Assembly (NCBI RefSeq): GCF_000170795.1
Contig: NZ_ABCM01000029.1
Location: 1-35,012 of the forward strand
Reading direction: 5' to 3'
DNA: 35,012 bases
Source of the DNA: Pedobacter sp. BAL39
GTDB taxonomy: Bacteria; Bacteroidota; Bacteroidia; Sphingobacteriales; Sphingobacteriaceae
Part shown: positions 7,023 through 15,150 of the stretch, in pieces
How the letters are laid out: each line of letters opens with the position of its first letter
How positions within the stretch are numbered: position 1 is the first letter of the stretch
Made by a program: the position numbers and the translations under genes
The notes under the pieces: generated by a model
Told to the model about the DNA's origin: nothing
Database searches by the model: none
The model's input: the letters and a program-made list of their open reading frames with translations, nothing else

Positions 7023-10000
7023 ATGAATTTTTTCAATAATGCACCCGCGGTGCGTCACAGCGCTTCGCTGTTTCTGCTGAGGGTACTGACCGTCTTTATG
7101 GTGCTGACAGGATTGTCCAGTACGATTAAAGCCCAATCTGATAACTACACCTTCTCATTTAAGAACAAACCGCTGGACCAGGTGATTGCCGAGGTGGCGA
7201 AGAAGAGCGGGTATGAATTTGTATTTGACGCTGCCTATCTCAAAGATGCAAAACCCATCACGGCGGAGATTGCCGCCACGACCATTGATAAAGTGCTGGA
7301 GCGCGTATTTAGAGGACAGAACTTCAGTTATGAGATTTCCAGAAAAACGATCATCCTGAAACCTAAAGAAGCCGTTCAGGAGGTTTATCAGGTACGGGGC
7401 AAGGTGATCGACAGTCTTGGTGCTGCGATCCCGGGGGCCATCGTCCGCATTAAAGGAGCAACTGTAGGTACGCAAACCGATGGCGAAGGAAAATTTGTAT
7501 TGAATGTAGCTACCGGAAACAGCACTGTAGTGTTCAGTTACATGGGCTACACAGCGCGCGAGTTTGATGTCAGCCCTGCCATCTCAGCCAGCAACATCAG
7601 TATTGTGCTGAAGCCGGCACAGTCGCTGCTAAATGAAGTTTTTGTGAATGGTTTTCAGACGATCAGCAAGGAGCGTGCTGCGGCAGCCTACACAATTGTG
7701 AACAATAAAGAACTGAACAGACAGATCAACGTCGATCTGTTGTCGGCGCTTGAAGGACGTGTTGCCGGTCTGGTTTACGTGAAGAACCCTAATGGTGCCG
7801 CCGCTGATCAGCCGGTGTTGAGGGGCATCAGCACGATGTCTAGTGAAGTTGGAACGAGTCCGCTGATTGTGATCGATGGATTGCCTACCGAATATACGCT
7901 GGATGAGGTGAACCCTTACGACATCGAGTCGGTTACGGTATTGAAAGATGCGGCCGCCGCTTCGATCTATGGGTCACGCTCTGCAAATGGGGTGATCGTA
8001 TTGACAACCAAACAAGGCAAGGGATCAGGTGTACAGATCTCACTGAATGCAGATCTTTTTGTGACTGGTAAGCCGGACCTCAGCAAAATGCACTATGCCT
8101 CAACAAGCGACCTCATAGACTTTGAGACCGATGTGTATAACGCCGAGAGAAGCCGATATTCGACGATCAGCAGTATGTTTGCCCCTTATGGCACGCTGGG
8201 CGGCTCCTCAAGAAAGTATTATTCACCCTTATATGAGTTGTATCGTTTGCAGGAACTGGGCACGGTGTCTGCAGATGAAGTGAACAATACCCTTACACAA
8301 TGGCGTCAGAATGATTACATGAATGAGTACTCCGATCAGGTCTGGCAAAATGAGCTGCGCCAGCGCTATAACCTGTCGCTGAGCTCCAATGCCGACAAGA
8401 ACAATACTTACCTGTCGCTGAACTATGATCAAGGCAAAGGCAGGGTCATCAATAACATCAACAAAAGCCTGAACCTCAATATGAAATCCACCTTTAAGTT
8501 CAAAAGCTGGCTCACAGCAACTTTTGGTCTGAATGGTACTTATGCGAATGATAAGGCAACCGATGGGGATTACAATAATTTCGAGATCCAGCCGAGGTAT
8601 GCAAGGATTCTTGATGCCCAGGGAAACAGGGTAACTGCTGATTATGTGGGTATCGACGATGGTTTTACTTCTGGCGGAGCCATTAACGGCGCATTACTTG
8701 CTGCCGTGGCCAACAATACAAATCTGAAGTCCTTTGGGTTCAATGTCCTCGATGCATTGGATGAAGGCATTACTACCACTAAATATACCAAACTCCGGAC
8801 TTTTGCGAATATCGAAGCCAAACTCTATAAAGGCTTAAGCATCAGTACTCAATTTCAGTATGAAAACTCCAGTTCGGATGCAGAACAATATTATGAGGCG
8901 AACAGCTATAAAATGCGTTATGCCTACAACATCATGACCACATTAAACAGCACTACGGGCAAGTATGACCATGCATTGCCTGAAGGCGGACGTTATTACC
9001 AGTTCAACAAATCGAGCAACAATTATACCTTCCGGAATCAGCTCAACTTTAACCGTGGATTCGGGAAGGACCAAAATGAGCATTATGTGGCTGCAGTTGC
9101 TGGTTTTGAGATGCGTCAGACCTTCATTCCAAGAACGTTGGAGCAGTTGCGCTACGGATATGATCCGGTGACGCTGAGCTCGACCAACCTGGATTATGCT
9201 ACCTTGGGCAATGCGGGTGTGGCTACTTATCTGGGAGGTACACGCACGTTGGGAACCGTTGGCCGCACACAGTCGGAGATTAAACACCGCTACCTTTCTT
9301 ATTACAGCAATATGAGTTACACTTATCAGGGCAAATATAACCTGACTGGTAGTATCCGTGTGGATCAGGCTGACTTATTTGGCGTCGATCCAAAGTATAA
9401 AAACCGTCCGTTGTGGTCATTGGGAGGAAGCTGGAATGCCAGCTCTGAGGATTTCCTGAAAGACCTGAAATGGTTAAGTTCATTGAAAGCGAGGCTTACT
9501 TATGGGATCAATGGAAATGTTGACCAGGGATCATCCCCGTACCTGGTCGCAAGGAGAAGAAATGATGTACTCTATCCTGCGCTCCAGTACCTGGACATCA
9601 CAACCTTACCCAATCCGATGTTGCGCTGGGAAAAAACAGCAACGACGAATTTTGGTATCGACTATGCTATGTTTGACAGCCGTTTACGTGGTAGCGTTGA
9701 CATTTATAACAGAAATAGCTCCGATTTATTGGTGACAACCGACCTGGATCCAACGGTGGGCGCCACGTCGCGTGTATTGAATAATGGTGCGCTAAGAAAC
9801 AGAGGGCTCGAGTGGACCGTAAGTGGCGACTGGTTTAAGACAAAAGACTGGACCATTACATCTGCCATAGTTGTAGCTTTCAACAAAAATGAGGTAATGA
9901 AAGTGAACAATGCTGCAACTACAGGTTATTCTTACATTGGCTCACCAACAGATTACTTCTTTCAAAACACACCATTTAACAGTCTCTATGCCTACAAATA

Positions 10001-10637
10001 TGGTGGTATGGTGAATGGTTATCCTTATTTTCTAAACGAAAAGGGAGAATCGAACGTGACCTTTGATGCCTCTGGTACACCTACGGCAATCACAGCCATC
10101 AACAGTCCGGATGCGCTGGTTCGTGTGGGCCAACTTAATCCTAAATATAATGGTTCCTTCTCACAAAGGATCTCGTACAAACAGTTCGAGCTTGGTGCCT
10201 TATTGGTGTTTTCGGGAGGTAATCAACTACGGAAGGACGTCACAGCCCTTGATGCAGATGATGTAAATGATGAAGACATTACCAGACGCTGGAACAGTTC
10301 AGGTACATCTGATCTGCCACGCCTGTTGCTGGATTATCCGCAGGCATGGAGGAGCTCCGCGGGAACATTATCTAGCCTATGGCAATATTCGGACAAGCAG
10401 GTGGTGGATGCAGACTACGTGAAACTAAGAAATGTATCCCTTTCCTACAGTCTGCCGAAACGCATCAGCAGGAAGATGAATGTCAGTGCTGTAAAACTTA
10501 CCGGACAGGTGAACAACCTGTGGTACTGGAGTGCTGCTGGTGACGATATCGATCCGGAAACTTACTCCCTGAACAGCGGGACGCGTGCTTATTCGATCCC
10601 GAAATCTTTCCTGCTTGGTTTTAACATCACTTTTTAA
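7023..10637 (+). CDS. SusC/RagA TonB-linked outer membrane transporter with STN signalling domain
   Basis: This 1204-residue protein is a TonB-dependent outer-membrane importer of the SusC/RagA type. Order of parts: signal peptide (1-38, ending STIKAQ); STN domain at about 43-113 (YTFSFKNKPLDQVIAEVAKK), which contacts the FecR anti-sigma factor; carboxypeptidase-regulatory-like domain at about 122-197 (GKVIDSLGAAIPGAIVRIKG); a TonB-box-like segment near 203-211 (LNEVFVNGF); the plug at about 215-332, with VIDGLPTEYTLDEVNPYDIE and VLKDAAAASIYGSRSANGVI; then the beta-barrel to a C-terminal Phe (LLGFNITF). The STN domain marks it as a transducer as well as an importer. SusD begins ten bases after the stop, so the pair is co-expressed. 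The substrate is not encoded in recognisable motifs; the neighbouring exported protease hints at peptides. Confidence 0.95.
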   Translation: MNFFNNAPAVRHSASLFLLRVLTVFMVLTGLSSTIKAQSDNYTFSFKNKPLDQVIAEVAKKSGYEFVFDAAYLKDAKPITAEIAATTIDKVLERVFRGQNFSYEISRKTIILKPKEAVQEVYQVRGKVIDSLGAAIPGAIVRIKGATVGTQTDGEGKFVLNVATGNSTVVFSYMGYTAREFDVSPAISASNISIVLKPAQSLLNEVFVNGFQTISKERAAAAYTIVNNKELNRQINVDLLSALEGRVAGLVYVKNPNGAAADQPVLRGISTMSSEVGTSPLIVIDGLPTEYTLDEVNPYDIESVTVLKDAAAASIYGSRSANGVIVLTTKQGKGSGVQISLNADLFVTGKPDLSKMHYASTSDLIDFETDVYNAERSRYSTISSMFAPYGTLGGSSRKYYSPLYELYRLQELGTVSADEVNNTLTQWRQNDYMNEYSDQVWQNELRQRYNLSLSSNADKNNTYLSLNYDQGKGRVINNINKSLNLNMKSTFKFKSWLTATFGLNGTYANDKATDGDYNNFEIQPRYARILDAQGNRVTADYVGIDDGFTSGGAINGALLAAVANNTNLKSFGFNVLDALDEGITTTKYTKLRTFANIEAKLYKGLSISTQFQYENSSSDAEQYYEANSYKMRYAYNIMTTLNSTTGKYDHALPEGGRYYQFNKSSNNYTFRNQLNFNRGFGKDQNEHYVAAVAGFEMRQTFIPRTLEQLRYGYDPVTLSSTNLDYATLGNAGVATYLGGTRTLGTVGRTQSEIKHRYLSYYSNMSYTYQGKYNLTGSIRVDQADLFGVDPKYKNRPLWSLGGSWNASSEDFLKDLKWLSSLKARLTYGINGNVDQGSSPYLVARRRNDVLYPALQYLDITTLPNPMLRWEKTATTNFGIDYAMFDSRLRGSVDIYNRNSSDLLVTTDLDPTVGATSRVLNNGALRNRGLEWTVSGDWFKTKDWTITSAIVVAFNKNEVMKVNNAATTGYSYIGSPTDYFFQNTPFNSLYAYKYGGMVNGYPYFLNEKGESNVTFDASGTPTAITAINSPDALVRVGQLNPKYNGSFSQRISYKQFELGALLVFSGGNQLRKDVTALDADDVNDEDITRRWNSSGTSDLPRLLLDYPQAWRSSAGTLSSLWQYSDKQVVDADYVKLRNVSLSYSLPKRISRKMNVSAVKLTGQVNNLWYWSAAGDDIDPETYSLNSGTRAYSIPKSFLLGFNITF

Positions 10638-10647
10638 TCCTCTGAAC

Positions 10648-12072
10648 ATGAAAATAGCTAATAAATTATTCTGGTGCCTCCCTCTGCTGCTCCTGTTGTC
10701 CTGCAAAAAATATACAGAACTTACCCCGAAAGGATCTTTACTCGTCTCTACGACAAAAGATTTCTATGACCTGGTATCGCTGCCGAACCGGGCATATCCG
10801 ATTACCAACATTCAAAACCTGGTGGATGATATGTGGACACGGGAGTACAATATTGTGGGCGCCACGCAGAACATCAATGTGGTACACTTCACGTTTGATG
10901 AAAGTGTGAACAGAGTCAACCTGTTGTCGGCTTCTACCTTTTATAACCAGACCTACAAATACATCAACAGGTGGAATACGATCATCTCACTTGTTGATGA
11001 GAGCAATGGGGATGCAGCCATGAAAACACTGGCCAAGGCCGAGGCGAAGGCATTCCGTGCTTTTGACTATTTCCTGTTGATCAACGTGTATGCAAAGGCC
11101 TATGATCCTGCAACCGCCGCTACCGATGGCGGTATTTGTATCATGGACAAGTATGACCTGGAGGCACAGCCCACGAAATCTACCGTTAAGGCGGCGTATG
11201 ACTTTGTCCAGAAAGACCTTGATGAGGCCATTCCTCACTTGGAGGTACAACCGGCGGATCCTTATCATCCTTCTCTGGCTTTTGCATGGGCGCTAAAGGC
11301 AAAAGTACATTTGTTTAAACGCGAGTATGCGCAGGCCAAGGAAGCCGCACTCAAATCGTTGTCGTACAACGACCAGATTTTTGACCTGGTGGCCTACAGC
11401 GCGCAGGGCGGACCTAACGTAGTTCCGGTTACGGCACCTAATAATCCGGAAGTGCTGAGTTATATGTATATGACCGGTTATAACGAGATGAACTTTGCCT
11501 ATACTTACATCATCAGTCCGGAACTGAGGAACCTTTTTAATGATGACGATGCGCGATTTAAACTTTTCTTCAATACCACCAGCACCAGTCTGCTGGATGC
11601 AGGATCGGGGACAGCTTATTACAGCATCGGATATACCAAATTCTTTTACCCTACCGTAGGCATCAAAACGACTGAAGTTTACCTGATGCTGGCTGAAGCT
11701 TATGCAAGGGAAAACAACCTTGGGGAAGCCATCAATACGCTGAATAAAATCAGGACGAAACGGATTACCTCTGCAGCGGCGACCCTTGCTGTACCTGCCA
11801 CGACAAAGGAGACCATGGACCTGATCATTACTGAAAGACGCAGGGAATTGCTTTTTGGGTTTAACCGTTTCTTTGACCTGAAACGTTTTAACCTGGAGCC
11901 GGAGTATGCAAAAACAACCGTTCGCCTGTTTCCTCTGGTGAATAAGACCGTGCCTCAGCAGACTTATACGCTGAAGCCGAATTCCAGGTTGTATATCATC
12001 CCCTTTGCACAGGATGTATTGAAGAAAAACCCCGGACTGACACTGAATACTGACGAGGTGATCCCTTTTTAG
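10648..12072 (+). CDS. SusD/RagB-family outer membrane lipoprotein
   Basis: SusD proteins form the surface lid over the SusC barrel and capture the nutrient. This one is 474 residues long with a lipoprotein signal (LPLLLLLSCKK, Cys19), followed by helical TPR-like segments that cradle the family fold, for example AKAEAKAFRAFDYFLLINVY and FAWALKAKVHLFKREYAQAK. The conserved C-terminal block TTEVYLMLAEAYARENNLGE with INTLNKIRTKR and ITERRRELLFGFNRFFDLKR is clear. I chose ATG 10648 because it gives a proper lipobox and lies just after the SusC stop; an upstream in-frame start would overlap SusC and bury the signal sequence. The short C-terminal half makes it a compact member. Confidence 0.94.
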   Translation: MKIANKLFWCLPLLLLLSCKKYTELTPKGSLLVSTTKDFYDLVSLPNRAYPITNIQNLVDDMWTREYNIVGATQNINVVHFTFDESVNRVNLLSASTFYNQTYKYINRWNTIISLVDESNGDAAMKTLAKAEAKAFRAFDYFLLINVYAKAYDPATAATDGGICIMDKYDLEAQPTKSTVKAAYDFVQKDLDEAIPHLEVQPADPYHPSLAFAWALKAKVHLFKREYAQAKEAALKSLSYNDQIFDLVAYSAQGGPNVVPVTAPNNPEVLSYMYMTGYNEMNFAYTYIISPELRNLFNDDDARFKLFFNTTSTSLLDAGSGTAYYSIGYTKFFYPTVGIKTTEVYLMLAEAYARENNLGEAINTLNKIRTKRITSAAATLAVPATTKETMDLIITERRRELLFGFNRFFDLKRFNLEPEYAKTTVRLFPLVNKTVPQQTYTLKPNSRLYIIPFAQDVLKKNPGLTLNTDEVIPF

Positions 12073-12098
12073 AGGATACCTATCCAATACACACACCA

Positions 12099-14546
12099 AT
12101 GAAACGAGCTTTATGTATCCTTTTCTGCGCCATCTCCCTGACGGGGTATGCGCAGAAAAAAAATGAAAAAAAGAACGAGACAAAATCCGATAGTGCCCAG
12201 GTTAAGGCACCAGGCAGCTACGAGAAGCTGATTCCTAAGTCTGCAGTCAGTAAAAGTGGCCTGTTTGACGTTAAGTTTACGGACAACAAATGGTATTTCG
12301 AGGTTCCTGACAGTCTGCTAAACAGGTATATCCTAGCGGTGACGCGTTACGTGGCCATGCCGCAGGGAGGGGGCAGCTTTGGTGGAGAGAAGGCGAACGA
12401 GCAGACCCTGTACTTCGAGAAAGGGCCATCGAACAAACTTTTTCTGCGCGCGGTGGTGTACAAGCAGGATATCCGTTCGGAGGAGCAGTCGCTGTTTAAA
12501 GCAGTTACATCCTCCCAGGTCAATCCCATTGTAGCCAGCTTTGATATCAAGTCCAGGAACCCTGTTACTGGCAACTCTGTCATTGAGGTCAGTGATTTCT
12601 TCCGGAAGGAGAATGTGGTAGTTTCCATGTCACAGGAAGAGAAAACAGCTAAGAAACTGGGTGGCCTGGCGGATGACCGCTCCTTTATTGAGTCGGTAAA
12701 TGCTTATCCGATCAATATAGAAGTGAAAACGACGAAGACCTACAGCACCTCTGCCGGAACCATTACGGCCGGGGCGCTGACGGGCAGCATTACCCTGCGC
12801 CTGAACACGTCCATGGTCCTATTGCCGAAGGTGCCGATGCGCAAGCGTATTGCAGACGAGCGGATTGGATATTTTGCCAATAAGTATGTTCTTTTTGATG
12901 AGGACAAACAACAGGCTGAACCTTTGTTTTTTGTGCAGCGCTACCGCTTAGAGCCTAAGGATGAGGATTTGGATAGCTATAGGCGTGGCGAAATGGTGGA
13001 GCCTAAAAAGCAGATTATTTATTACATCGACCCCGCTACACCTAAAAAATGGAGACCATATCTTATTGCAGGTGTGAACGACTGGCAGAAGGCTTTTGAG
13101 CAGGCGGGCTTCAAAAATGCCATTGTGGCCAAAGAATGGCCCGAAAACGATACCACAATGAGCCTTGAGGATGCACGGTACTCTGTAATCAGGTATTATG
13201 CCTCGGAAACTGCGAATGCCTATGGACCGAGGATCAGCGATCCAAGAAGCGGAGAGATCATTGAAAGCCATGTGGGCTGGTATCACAACGTGATGAAGCT
13301 GGTGCACCATTGGTACATGATCCAGGCTGGAGCGCTGGATCCAAGGGCACGCAAGATGAATTATGATGATGAACTGATGGGAGAGCTGATCCGCTTTGTC
13401 TCCTCGCATGAGATTGGCCATACCCTTGGGCTGAGGCACAATATGGGTGCGAGCAGTCAGACTCCTGTAGAAAAATTGCGAGACAAGAAATGGGTGGAAG
13501 CCAACGGGCATACGGTGTCGATCATGGACTATGCCAGGTTCAACTATGTTGCCCAACCGGAGGACCACATCGGCAGCGCCGGCATTTATCCCCGGATTGG
13601 TATGTATGATAAATGGGCGATCCAATGGGGCTATCAGTATCTGCCGGGCCATAAGGATGAGTTTGAAGAGCGTGAGTCGTTGAGCAGGATGACCATTGAT
13701 ACACTGTCAAAGAACCCAAGGTTGTGGTTCGGTGGTGAAGGTAAGGACGAAGATCCGCGGAGTCAGACGGAGGATCTGGGAGATGATGCCATCGCTGCGA
13801 GTGACTACGGCATTAAAAACCTGAAGCGTGTGGTCCCCAATCTGGTAACCTGGACCTATGAGCCGGGTGACATGTACGACCAGCTCAAGACCATGCATAA
13901 GGCTGTAGTACGCCAATTTGGCCTTTACCTGTACCATGTAGTGAAAAATATTGGTAACGGTTACATCACACAGCGGAGTGCTGATGAAAAAGGCAAGGTT
14001 TATACCGAAGTTCCGAGGGAGAAGGTCAAACGTGCAGTAGGTTATCTGGACAGGCAGCTTTTTGAAGCACCGCTGTGGATGTACCCGCAAGCAATTGGAG
14101 AGAAGATAGAGCTGAAACCGATGGAAGAGATCATGGATCAGCAAAACCAAATGTTGAACATGCTGCTGAGCCCGGGGATCTTGTATAACCTGAATCAACG
14201 GGCCTTGAAGTCTACGAGACCATACCCTGTTACGGAGTATCTACATGATCTTCAGGCAGCGGTATGGAAGAAGTTTTCAGGCGATCCACTGAGGGATACC
14301 TACAGACGCGCACTGCAACGCGGCTATCTGGAGAAACTGAATTCACTCATTAATCCTAAAGACATGGCCGATGGAAAGATGATGAGTACACTCCAGCGCG
14401 GAGACGCAAGGATACTGGCGCTGGCGCACATCAGAAGGATCCGGGCGGTAGTAGCAACAATGGCCGCTCCGGGAACCATAAACCAGGAACATCTGCAGGA
14501 TATGCTGCGTGAGGTAGACAAGATTATAGCAAAAAGTAAAAAGTAG
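12099..14546 (+). CDS. Exported zinc-dependent metalloprotease (metzincin; DUF5117/DUF5118/DUF4953)
   Basis: An 815-residue exported protease. It has a signal peptide (MKRALCILFCAISLTGYAQ), a charged linker rich in Lys, Asn and Asp, then the DUF5118 and DUF5117 regions (about 38-290). The zinc site HEIGHTLGLRH lies at residues 437-447 (H437, E438, H441, H447), and the metzincin Met-turn follows as SIMDYARF with Met476. A long helical C-terminal part completes the DUF4953-type module. Such proteins are common in Bacteroidota, often beside SusCD pairs, but physiological substrates are unknown to me. The gene starts 26 bp after susD and its stop is two bases before the next gene, consistent with one operon. 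It probably acts in the periplasm or at the surface; no lipobox is seen. Confidence 0.92.
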   Translation: MKRALCILFCAISLTGYAQKKNEKKNETKSDSAQVKAPGSYEKLIPKSAVSKSGLFDVKFTDNKWYFEVPDSLLNRYILAVTRYVAMPQGGGSFGGEKANEQTLYFEKGPSNKLFLRAVVYKQDIRSEEQSLFKAVTSSQVNPIVASFDIKSRNPVTGNSVIEVSDFFRKENVVVSMSQEEKTAKKLGGLADDRSFIESVNAYPINIEVKTTKTYSTSAGTITAGALTGSITLRLNTSMVLLPKVPMRKRIADERIGYFANKYVLFDEDKQQAEPLFFVQRYRLEPKDEDLDSYRRGEMVEPKKQIIYYIDPATPKKWRPYLIAGVNDWQKAFEQAGFKNAIVAKEWPENDTTMSLEDARYSVIRYYASETANAYGPRISDPRSGEIIESHVGWYHNVMKLVHHWYMIQAGALDPRARKMNYDDELMGELIRFVSSHEIGHTLGLRHNMGASSQTPVEKLRDKKWVEANGHTVSIMDYARFNYVAQPEDHIGSAGIYPRIGMYDKWAIQWGYQYLPGHKDEFEERESLSRMTIDTLSKNPRLWFGGEGKDEDPRSQTEDLGDDAIAASDYGIKNLKRVVPNLVTWTYEPGDMYDQLKTMHKAVVRQFGLYLYHVVKNIGNGYITQRSADEKGKVYTEVPREKVKRAVGYLDRQLFEAPLWMYPQAIGEKIELKPMEEIMDQQNQMLNMLLSPGILYNLNQRALKSTRPYPVTEYLHDLQAAVWKKFSGDPLRDTYRRALQRGYLEKLNSLINPKDMADGKMMSTLQRGDARILALAHIRRIRAVVATMAAPGTINQEHLQDMLREVDKIIAKSKK

Positions 14547-14548
14547 AA

Positions 14549-15064
14549 ATGAAAAAGATTTGTATCATAATGGGCATTCTTCTGATGGGGATGCGAGGGA
14601 TGTCGCAGGAATCTGCGGCACTTCCGGCAGCGGCAATGAAGCAGGAGCACACTAAAAAAGAGGTGCTCGACAACTACCTGACTTTGAAAAACAGCCTGGT
14701 ATTGTCAGACTCCCTGCAGGCGGCCACAGCGGCGAAGTCTTTACGGCTTTCGCTGGCAAAATTCAGGTTTAAACGCCTGAGCCTGGAAGAGATGAATGCT
14801 TCCACGGCGTTGCGTGCGGAGATCAGCATTTTGGCGGAAGACCTTTCGTCACATACGCACATCAACAAGCAACGGGCCGACTTTTCGGGGATTTCCGAAA
14901 AGATCTGGCTGATCATAAAGAGCATCCAGCCTGCGGGGCAGCCATTGTACCAGCAGGTCTGCCCAATGACCGGACAGCAATGGATCAGTGCGGAGGAAGA
15001 GATTAAAAACCCATATTATCCGAAGAATATGCTGACCTGCGGGGAAGTAAAGGCGAAAATCTGA
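14549..15064 (+). CDS. DUF3347-domain exported protein
   Basis: A 171-residue protein with a signal-like N-terminus (KKICIIMGILLMGMRGMSQ). From about residue 36 it follows the DUF3347 pattern: VLDNYLTLKNSLVLSDSLQA, a helical middle, then QQVCPMTGQQWISAEEEIKN and PYYPKNMLTCGEV. The paired CPM (C138, M140) and M..C (M161, C164) suggest a metal- or thiol-binding site. DUF3347 is also known as an extra domain on CusB-type metal efflux adaptors; here it stands alone. It begins two bases after the metalloprotease stop, so translation is likely coupled, and it is the last gene before a strong terminator. A helper or metal-handling role for the protease is possible but unproven. Confidence 0.83.
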   Translation: MKKICIIMGILLMGMRGMSQESAALPAAAMKQEHTKKEVLDNYLTLKNSLVLSDSLQAATAAKSLRLSLAKFRFKRLSLEEMNASTALRAEISILAEDLSSHTHINKQRADFSGISEKIWLIIKSIQPAGQPLYQQVCPMTGQQWISAEEEIKNPYYPKNMLTCGEVKAKI

Positions 15065-15089
15065 TCCGGCTAAGAGGATTTTATTTCAG

Positions 15090-15140
15090 GCCCCTGATTA
15101 GCGACCGAAAGGTCTGCAGTCAGGGGCTTTTATTGTTTCT
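15090..15140 (+). terminator. Rho-independent terminator closing the SusCD-protease operon
   Basis: An 8-bp stem, GCCCCTGA (15090-15097) and TCAGGGGC (15120-15127), encloses a second stem GACC/GGTC (15103-15106, 15111-15114) capped by a GAAA tetraloop. It is followed by TTTTATTGTTTCTT. The T-rich tail is on the plus side, so it mainly terminates the DUF3347 gene; it also sits just beyond the stop of the convergent helicase gene. Confidence 0.8.
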
Positions 15141-15150
15141 TAGTGAAATC

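Noticed and set aside
11293..12183. A 296-codon minus-strand open frame across susD
   Set aside because: It is antisense to SusD family blocks and to the metalloprotease signal peptide; no family match.
12948..13652. A 234-codon minus-strand open frame inside the metzincin gene
   Set aside because: It covers the HExxHxxGxxH site of the plus-strand protease and has no features of its own.
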